A stretch of 48,549 nt of DNA from an uncultured Bacilli bacterium (GTDB lineage: Bacteria > Bacillota_I > Bacilli_A > RF39 > UBA660), in contig CANRJV010000005.1 of the NCBI GenBank assembly GCA_947631045.1, positions 1 to 48,549 on the forward strand. Reading direction: 5' to 3'. Position 1 is the stretch's first letter. Every line of letters begins with the position of its first letter. Below the pieces are notes generated by a model. The model saw nothing but the letters and a program-made list of their open reading frames with translations. It did no database searches and was not told the DNA's origin. The position numbers were made by a program, and so were the translations under genes. Below are positions 42,494 through 48,549 of this stretch, piece by piece.

Positions 42494-44398
42494 ATTCGCT
42501 TCCTCTATTTCATAACTGAAATTACCTTCAGTCATTTTTGCAAAATCCCCTAATTCCATTGTTAAATATTCTTTCAAAAATTCATAATCATCCGGACTAC
42601 ATAACATAATTTTACTAAAAGCACATTGCAGTTCATTCCAAATGTTAATAACTCTTTCATCAGATGGATACATTTCTAAGAAATATTGTATTTTAGCATA
42701 CATATCCTTATATTTTATTAAAGCATTGGCATCTCTTTCGACATTTTCTTTTAAAGTTGTTTCTAAAAATCTTGCTACTACTTCGTCAGAAAAATTAAGA
42801 TATCTTAATTTATGTACACAACCAATAATTTCTTCTTCACTTAAATAACGAATAGGAAACATATTATCAAAGTTATAACATTCATTTAATTCTGTCCAAA
42901 TACGATTATACTCTTTTTTACTAATAAGAGGTCTTAACGTAATATTTTGTCTTTCTCTTACAATTGGTTCTACCTTGGGTTCTTTTTCTTTTCTTAAATT
43001 TCTTTTAATTAAAGTTGTTTCTATCGTTTGTAAATATGGCTTAGCAAGGCCTAAATTATTTAAAGCTAAAATTATAATCTCAATATCCTCTTTAGTTAAT
43101 TTTTCTTTGGCAAAATAATGTCTATTTATTGCCATTAGATTTTCTTTAAAATGATCAAAATTAATATTTTCAATACTAGCACAATCCATAGCAATATATT
43201 GATGAGCTGGGGTTATCGTATCATGACCCAAACGTTCCAACATAGTTTCCAAAAATAAACCTTTGGCGCAAATTATATCAGTTTGAATATCTTTCATATT
43301 AATATAGTCCGCTATAAATTCTCCTCTTTCGTCAAAATTCCATGCTTCTATATTTCTTTTTAAGCACCAGAATACAAAATCGGTTATTTCACTTTTGGTA
43401 AAAGAAGCCGCACTCATTGCCATATTTAATCCCGTAAAATTAACAATTAAAGCTTGACTAAAATAAGCTCTCTCGGGATATCTCAAATAATTATAAATGG
43501 AAGCGCCAGCGACAATTTTTATTAAATTATCAAACTCATTTGACGATAATGTTTCTACAAAAGTATCCGTATCTATAATCTTTTTCTCTTGTTTAGTTAA
43601 ACGTCTACCTAGTTTAGCTTTATTTAATAATTCTTCATTATCAATTTGGGTAGAAATAATATCATAGTTAACTACACTACGCTCATAAAGACGAGAAAGT
43701 TTTTTTATACCCTCATATAATTTGGCTAATAAACTCTCTTCATAAGTTGGCTTGGCTTTCTTCAGCTTCTCTAAGTCATCCTCTAAATAACGGGCAAAGC
43801 CATTTCTAATCTCGACATTTATTCCTATAACTTTTAAATCTTTTAAAAAGATATCAATATCTTCTCTTTCTAAATATGGATATTTATCAAAAAAATGTTT
43901 TTTAATTTCGGCATACACTGCAATAGGATTATCGGTTTCCGTTAAAATTTCTTTAACGGCTTTTATTAATTCGTCTTGGACTTTTTGCTCTTTTGGACTT
44001 AAAAGAGCTCTATCCTTAACAAAAAAATCTGCTAATGTATCGTCTTTAATCATTTTTTTAATTTTAGCTTTCGTAGTATATTTAAAAGGATAATTGATGA
44101 TACTTTCAACATTAACATCTAAACTTTCTTTATCAACTTCCCAATTATAAACATTTAAACGCAATAAATGTAAAATTATTTGGATTTTTTCTTTTAAAGT
44201 TAAATCTTCGGATTCTAAATTAACCATCATATTCTCAAAGTTAATCAAAATTTTAAAATTTTTGGAATAACTGCTTTTATCACTTTTTAATATTTTTTGG
44301 ATTACTTCAATAGTTTTTATAAAATCAGGATTCTCTTTTTTAGCCTTTTCTAAAATTAGATAGTATTTTTCTAAGGCCTTTTCCGTATCTGCAAACAT
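42485..44398 (-). CDS. Uncharacterised large helical protein (637 aa)
   Basis: Not recognised. 637 residues, soluble, almost entirely alpha-helical, with no signal peptide. A charged central linker (RNLRKEKEPKVEPIVRERQN) divides the chain at about 470. The most conserved-looking stretch is VNFTGLNMAMSAASFTKSEI at about 315. Its Shine-Dalgarno lies in a run of eight G residues, unusual for this AT-rich DNA. It is a single-gene unit with its own terminator, divergent from the germination operon. The size and solitary position give no clue to function. Confidence 0.75.
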   Translation of the reverse strand: MFADTEKALEKYYLILEKAKKENPDFIKTIEVIQKILKSDKSSYSKNFKILINFENMMVNLESEDLTLKEKIQIILHLLRLNVYNWEVDKESLDVNVESIINYPFKYTTKAKIKKMIKDDTLADFFVKDRALLSPKEQKVQDELIKAVKEILTETDNPIAVYAEIKKHFFDKYPYLEREDIDIFLKDLKVIGINVEIRNGFARYLEDDLEKLKKAKPTYEESLLAKLYEGIKKLSRLYERSVVNYDIISTQIDNEELLNKAKLGRRLTKQEKKIIDTDTFVETLSSNEFDNLIKIVAGASIYNYLRYPERAYFSQALIVNFTGLNMAMSAASFTKSEITDFVFWCLKRNIEAWNFDERGEFIADYINMKDIQTDIICAKGLFLETMLERLGHDTITPAHQYIAMDCASIENINFDHFKENLMAINRHYFAKEKLTKEDIEIIILALNNLGLAKPYLQTIETTLIKRNLRKEKEPKVEPIVRERQNITLRPLISKKEYNRIWTELNECYNFDNMFPIRYLSEEEIIGCVHKLRYLNFSDEVVARFLETTLKENVERDANALIKYKDMYAKIQYFLEMYPSDERVINIWNELQCAFSKIMLCSPDDYEFLKEYLTMELGDFAKMTEGNFSYEIEEANKR

Positions 44399-44530
44399 AA
44401 ATGTTTCCCCCCCCTTTAAAAAGCAAAGAATATTATAGTTAATTTCAAGACTTAAGTCAACAAAATTTATGCCTTTTAGGTATTAATTGGTTAATTTTGC
44501 CAATAATAATTTTAAGCAAGGATGATTATT

Positions 44531-45940
44531 ATGAATAAGATTGTGGAAAGAATCAAAAAGGAATTTACCAATACTCCAGATTTAAAAATAAAAGAAGTAA
44601 AAATAAACCCTTTTAAGGCGGTTTATGTTATTTTTATTGAAACAGTATGTTCTTCAGATAAAGTAAATGATTATATTTTAAAAAATTTAACTTTAAAAAA
44701 AGATGCTGATATTGAAAGTTCTATTCCGGGACCTAATACCGTTCCTTTAGACAATTATGATCAAATTGAATTTTATTTAACTAATGGCTTTGCCATTGTT
44801 ATTTATAATAAGGATATTATTGCAATTGAAGTAAGGGGCGATTTAAATCGCAGCATTACTCAGTCTTTAAGAGAGCCTTCTTTACTAGGGCCAGAAGATT
44901 CTTTTAATGAAAATTATCAAACTAATATCGGCCTTATTAAAAGAAGAATTAAGAGTCATACTTTAAAAGCGGAAGAAATAGTGATGGGGAGAATTACTAA
45001 AACAACACTTAGTATTAATTATATTGATACAATTGCAGATGAAAAAAATGTCAAAGTTATTAAAGAAAAACTCCAAAAAATTGATGTTGATGGTGTCATT
45101 GATCAAGGAACTATTATTAACTATTTAGAAAGTGAAAATAAAACAGTATTTCCAACCATTAAAAGAACTGAAAGACCCGACTTAGCTGTGACTGCTCTTT
45201 TAGAAGGCAAGATTGTTATCATGATGGATACTTCCCCATTTGCGATTATTTTACCCACCTTTTTAATTGATTTTATCAATCCTGTTAATGATAATTATGT
45301 TAAAAGCATTAATGTCGGATTCATTAAATTATTACGCTTCTTCTCTTTCGTCATGTCCATGGTTACTCCGGGTATTTATATCGCCATTATTAATTACAAC
45401 CAGGAAACCATTCCTTCTAGTTTGCTCATTAACTTTAGCACCCAAAGATCTGGGGTTCCATTTCCTAGTATCGTCGAACTCATTATGCTCTTATTTATTT
45501 GTGATGTTTTAAGAGAAAGTGATTTACGCTTCCCTTCTAATTTTGGTTCAGCAATCTCTATCTTAGGAGCTCTTATCATTGGGGATGCGGCGGTTAATGC
45601 AGGTTTAGTTTCTCCCATTGCCATCATTATTGCCTCATTCACTTTTATCACTAGCTTAATTTTTACCGAACTGGAAATTAATAATGCCTTAAGATATTAT
45701 CGTTACTTATTCTTATTCTTCGCCGCTTTCTTTGGTTTATATGGCATTTTCCTTTGCTCTATTCTTCTTTTAATCAATTTAATTTCTCTAAAATCTTTAA
45801 ATGCGCCTTTCTTTGCCCCGATTGCTCCTTATAATAAAGAGTATTTCTTTAAAACTTTTCTCAAAAGAAAAGATATTAAAAATACCAAACGGAGTCAATT
45901 AATTACGGAAAAGAATTTAACGAGAGGAAAATTTTCATGA
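44531..45940 (+). CDS. gerA: Spore germination receptor subunit A (GerA family)
   Basis: 469 residues from the ATG at 44531 (AAGGATG before it). It is the A subunit of a germinant receptor in the spore inner membrane. The cytoplasmic N-terminal domain ends in RTERPDLAVTALLEGKIVIM, the diagnostic GerA motif. Membrane helices follow with SMVTPGIYIAIINYNQETIP and FPSNFGSAISILGALIIGDA, and the C-terminus is basic. The order here is A-C-B rather than A-B-C. The stop overlaps gerC by four bases (ATGA). A single receptor operon is visible; the germinant cannot be inferred. Confidence 0.95.
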   Translation: MNKIVERIKKEFTNTPDLKIKEVKINPFKAVYVIFIETVCSSDKVNDYILKNLTLKKDADIESSIPGPNTVPLDNYDQIEFYLTNGFAIVIYNKDIIAIEVRGDLNRSITQSLREPSLLGPEDSFNENYQTNIGLIKRRIKSHTLKAEEIVMGRITKTTLSINYIDTIADEKNVKVIKEKLQKIDVDGVIDQGTIINYLESENKTVFPTIKRTERPDLAVTALLEGKIVIMMDTSPFAIILPTFLIDFINPVNDNYVKSINVGFIKLLRFFSFVMSMVTPGIYIAIINYNQETIPSSLLINFSTQRSGVPFPSIVELIMLLFICDVLRESDLRFPSNFGSAISILGALIIGDAAVNAGLVSPIAIIIASFTFITSLIFTELEINNALRYYRYLFLFFAAFFGLYGIFLCSILLLINLISLKSLNAPFFAPIAPYNKEYFFKTFLKRKDIKNTKRSQLITEKNLTRGKFS

Positions 45941-47016
45941 AAAAAATATTAATATTAATTTTATGTTCCTTATTTTTAGGAGGATGTTATGATAACATTG
46001 AACTTAATAATTTAGCTATCATAAGTGGCATTGGAATTGACTTTGAAGATGATAATTTTATTCTTACGTATGAGGTATTAAATGATACTAAAACGGAAGA
46101 AAATACCGCTATGCTTAGTTATACCGAAGAAGGAAAAGGGAAATCGATTGTCGAAGCTTTTACCAATACCAATTATAAAATTGGCAAAAAACCTTATTTT
46201 GCTCATTTACGAATAGTCTTATTAAGTGAAAGCATTATTAAAGATCATCTGGATGAAATCAGTGATTATTTAATAAGAGATACTGATATTCGAGATGAAT
46301 TTATTAGTGTCGTTGTAAAAGATACCACCCCTAAAGAAGTACTTACCCATAATAGTAAAAATATCCCGGTAGTTAGTGATTTAATTATTAATCTTTTAGA
46401 CAATGAAAAATATAATAATAATCTTTCTATTACCGATACTTTTCAAAAAGTTTTAGCTAAATTCATTAGTAGTAATCAAGATGTTGCTTTAAGTTCTATT
46501 ACTATAAATGAAAATAATGACATAACTTTAAGCAATTTTTATATTTTTAAAGGCTACTACTATCAAAATACTTTAACCGAAGAAGAATCAGCATTATATA
46601 ATTTATTAACTAAAGATGTTTTTGGTTTAAAACTAGAGAATAAATATGAAAAAGGAAATGTAGCCATAAATATAAGTCACTCTAATCCTAAAATAGAAGT
46701 TACAAGTGATAAAATAAAAATTAATTTAAAATTAGATGGTAAAATATTAGATAATAATGCCGACTTTGATTTAAAAGATGAAAAATCATATCAAGAATTA
46801 AATGAAGATTTTACTTTAATTATTAAAGATAAAATTACTAATTTTATTAAAAAATTGCAAAAAAATAAAACTGATATTTTAGGACTCCAAGAAATATATT
46901 TTAAAAAATGGCGGAAAGAAAATCATAATTTATGGGAGACAGCCGATATTCTTGTTAATGTTGATTTAAAAATTAATACTAAAGGATTTATATTTGAGGT
47001 GGAAAATGAAAAATAA
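45937..47016 (+). CDS. gerC: Spore germination lipoprotein, GerC family
   Basis: 359 residues. It has a lipoprotein signal peptide with lipobox LGGC (Cys17). The GerAC-type signature follows: YDNIELNNLAIISGIGIDFE, and FAHLRIVLLSESIIKDHLDE in the first domain, with three alpha/beta domains along the chain. GerC is the lipid-anchored outer component of the receptor and is needed for germinant response. It is coupled to gerA by an ATGA overlap and to gerB by an 11-base overlap. Confidence 0.95.
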   Translation: MKKILILILCSLFLGGCYDNIELNNLAIISGIGIDFEDDNFILTYEVLNDTKTEENTAMLSYTEEGKGKSIVEAFTNTNYKIGKKPYFAHLRIVLLSESIIKDHLDEISDYLIRDTDIRDEFISVVVKDTTPKEVLTHNSKNIPVVSDLIINLLDNEKYNNNLSITDTFQKVLAKFISSNQDVALSSITINENNDITLSNFYIFKGYYYQNTLTEEESALYNLLTKDVFGLKLENKYEKGNVAINISHSNPKIEVTSDKIKINLKLDGKILDNNADFDLKDEKSYQELNEDFTLIIKDKITNFIKKLQKNKTDILGLQEIYFKKWRKENHNLWETADILVNVDLKINTKGFIFEVENEK

Positions 47017-48022
47017 ATTAACTTATTTTATTTCTAGTTCTTCAATGTTTGGGATTGGCTTCTTTCTTCTTTTTAAAAATGCTGGTAAAGATGCATGGAT
47101 TTCTCTTCTTTTAGGAACTCTTTTAGGAATTATGATAATATATCTTTATAGTAAAATTAAAATGTATTTAAAAAATAACAATCTAAAAGAAACTTTAAAA
47201 AATACTTTTATTGGTAAAATATATTTAGGCATATTCTTTGTTTTTTATCTTTATCTCATAACCATTATTTTAATTTTACTACCAATGTTTGTTAATTCTT
47301 TTTATTTATTATATACTCCTAAAATTGTTGTCATTATTCCTTTTTTACTTTTAGCAATTTATATAACATATAAAGAAAAAAGAGTTTTAGAAACGCTCAG
47401 TAATCTTCTTTTTACCATTAGTATAGTTGTCATAATTATTTATATAGTTGCTCTATTTAAATATATTGATTTTAATAATTTAAAGCCTATTTTTTCAGAA
47501 AGCACCTGGGGAATTATGAAAGCTTCTTTAATTTATGCCTCAATTACAACTATTCCTAATATAATAACTATTAATTTTAATAATAATGATTTTAAATATG
47601 AACTTAAAATTTATTTAAGTTCATGCTTAATGCTATTTTTAATTTTATTTGCTACTATTCTATGTTTAGGAGAACCTTTAATTAAAATTTATAGTTTTCC
47701 GGAATATGCAGTTTTAAAACAAATTAAAATTTTAGATTTTATTGAAAACATTGAAAATTTATCGACCTTTATTTGGTACTTTGATATGTTTATAACTCTT
47801 TCTGTTCTTACTACTAATGTTAAAGAAATACTTCCCCAAAAAAGAAATTTTATTTATTATTTACTAGCTATATTTCTAACTATTATTTTAAGTATCTTTA
47901 TAATTGGTAGCAATTACCGCTATATAATAACTGTTTTTTATACTTATCCTTTTATATTATTTGGCTTTTTATTCCTATTTATATTGCTCTTATTATATTT
48001 AAAAAAAAGAAGAAAAGATTAA
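47006..48022 (+). CDS. gerB: Spore germination receptor subunit B (GerB, amino-acid permease family)
   Basis: 338 residues from the ATG at 47006, behind GAGGTGG inside gerC; a TTG 12 bases earlier is less likely. It has ten hydrophobic helices of the APC transporter fold (LTYFISSSSMFGIGFFLLFK in helix 1). GerB subunits bind the germinant. It is the last gene of the operon. AAGAAGAAAAG and CTTTTCTCTTTTT over the stop form the likely terminator. Confidence 0.94.
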   Translation: MKNKLTYFISSSSMFGIGFFLLFKNAGKDAWISLLLGTLLGIMIIYLYSKIKMYLKNNNLKETLKNTFIGKIYLGIFFVFYLYLITIILILLPMFVNSFYLLYTPKIVVIIPFLLLAIYITYKEKRVLETLSNLLFTISIVVIIIYIVALFKYIDFNNLKPIFSESTWGIMKASLIYASITTIPNIITINFNNNDFKYELKIYLSSCLMLFLILFATILCLGEPLIKIYSFPEYAVLKQIKILDFIENIENLSTFIWYFDMFITLSVLTTNVKEILPQKRNFIYYLLAIFLTIILSIFIIGSNYRYIITVFYTYPFILFGFLFLFILLLLYLKKRRKD

Positions 48023-48036
48023 CTTTTCTCTTTTTA
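48003..48036 (+). terminator. ger operon terminator
   Basis: A/G-rich arm ending AGAAGAAAAG, loop ATTAA, arm CTTTTCTCTTTTT. Imperfect stem overlapping the gerB stop, and close to the stop of the convergent gene. Confidence 0.55.
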
Positions 48037-48390
48037 AATCCATTTACTTATATATATCTTACGAGTAGTATATTCTTCATAATTAGTAAATATTCTTATA
48101 ATAATATCTACCAAAGATTTTAAAATATTGTTATCTTTTCTAACCTGAACAGTAACAATTTCTTTTTGAAGAGTGCTTCTAAATAAATAATCTTTAATAT
48201 AATTAGCTAAAACATTATCTAACTCTTGAACTCGTTGGATATCTTCCCTATTATTTTCATCGATAGAAAAAATATAACTTTTATAAACTTTTATGAGTCT
48301 ATCGCTTATCATATCTGTTTCTTTAAAATCAAAATTGATAATCGTATAATAATTGGGACAATATTTTAAGATATCTTTGTTTCTATTCAT
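48034..48390 (-). CDS. Uncharacterised small protein (118 aa)
   Basis: Not recognised. 118 residues, no signal peptide, mixed helical (DRLIKVYKSYIFSIDENNRE, then VQELDNVLANYIKDYLFRST). GAGTGGTAGTAA precedes the ATG, giving a plausible ribosome site, and codon use fits its neighbours. It converges on gerB with an 11-base gap; the position does not suggest a function. Confidence 0.6.
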   Translation of the reverse strand: MNRNKDILKYCPNYYTIINFDFKETDMISDRLIKVYKSYIFSIDENNREDIQRVQELDNVLANYIKDYLFRSTLQKEIVTVQVRKDNNILKSLVDIIIRIFTNYEEYTTRKIYISKWI

Positions 48391-48491
48391 TTACTACCAC
48401 TCTCTATTTAATAAAATAATACTACATGTTTTTTAATGGGTCAAGATATATAGATAATTTTTTTAAAATTTATGTTACAATTCACAGCTAA

Positions 48492-48526
48492 AATAAGAAG
48501 ATAATAAAATGCTTCTTATTTTTTTG
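48492..48526. terminator. Bidirectional hairpin at the right edge
   Basis: AATAAGAAG (48492-48500) pairs with CTTCTTATT (48512-48520), with T-runs on both sides. A second hairpin, GCTGTT-GAA-AACAGC, follows at 48525-48539. It probably terminates a minus-strand gene lying beyond the window. Confidence 0.6.
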
Positions 48527-48549
48527 CTGTTGAAAACAGCCATAAATTT

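Noticed and set aside
48518-48549. End of a minus-strand gene entering from the right edge (reading NLWLFSTAKK then stop)
   Set aside because: Only ten codons are visible and two other frames are open; it is plausible because stops often overlap terminators here, but not supportable.

Overview
The window is a low-GC chromosome segment, roughly 30% G+C by eye, from a Bacillota (Firmicutes). TGA is used as a stop, so the genetic code is standard. Endospore genes (yqfC, yqfD, spoIIIAH and a gerA/gerC/gerB operon), the rpsU-yqeY-yqfC-yqfD-ybeY-dgkA-era-yqzL-recO block, sepF/divIVA and two T-box leaders all point to a spore-forming or ex-spore-forming relative of Bacilli/Clostridia. The many proteins without recognisable relatives suggest an uncultured, probably host-associated lineage. 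The lineage is inferred from gene content only.

Layout. 0-6.9 kb: the start of a surface protein running off the left edge, a small HTH regulator, then pcrA, a sugar nucleotidyltransferase and ligA on the minus strand, and a plus-strand protein with a possible SAM-binding fold. 6.9-15.4 kb: tRNA-Arg(CCG), copA with a 5-formyl-THF cyclo-ligase-like remnant in front of it, rseP/cdsA, divIVA/sepF, T-box-controlled glyS, tdk and a DinD-like gene. 15.5-21.9 kb: a sorting-signal protein with a fibronectin-like region, then the conserved recO...rpsU cluster, in which phoH is missing and a VanZ-like gene sits in its usual place. 22-24.9 kb: a four-gene peptide export operon with a C39-peptidase ABC transporter, a small membrane protein and two previously unlisted double-glycine peptides. 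25-30.2 kb: spoIIIAH, two large surface proteins, a double-HTH regulator and two tandem DUF1016/PDDEXK nucleases. 30.2-37.5 kb: pgsA-like, fmt, ileS with its T-box, a phosphohexomutase and deoD. 37.5-44.4 kb: lineage-specific proteins, an AbiE toxin-antitoxin pair and a TrmA/RlmD-type RNA methyltransferase. 44.5-48 kb: the germinant-receptor operon.

How the parts work together. Most of the window is ordinary housekeeping: DNA repair, cell division, phospholipid synthesis and aminoacyl-tRNA supply. The accessory material is conflict and surface biology. The peptide operon looks like a two-peptide (class IIb) bacteriocin, because both predicted mature peptides carry a GxxxG motif. The tandem nucleases, DinD and AbiE are typical of phage or plasmid conflict. 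The 416-residue surface protein ends in a higher-GC, lectin-like segment resembling the targets of diversity-generating retroelements.

The most unusual signal is a set of perfect DNA palindromes inside coding sequence. Each of the two paralogous nucleases has a 27-bp palindrome at the same codons, with different sequences whose arms have changed together. The DinD-like gene has a 16-bp palindrome sharing the GCCGAC/GTCGGC core. No CRISPR array, rRNA or insertion sequence was seen. No non-coding stretch exceeds about 300 bases; the largest, 34970-35341, is the ileS T-box leader plus the promoter region of the phosphohexomutase gene.
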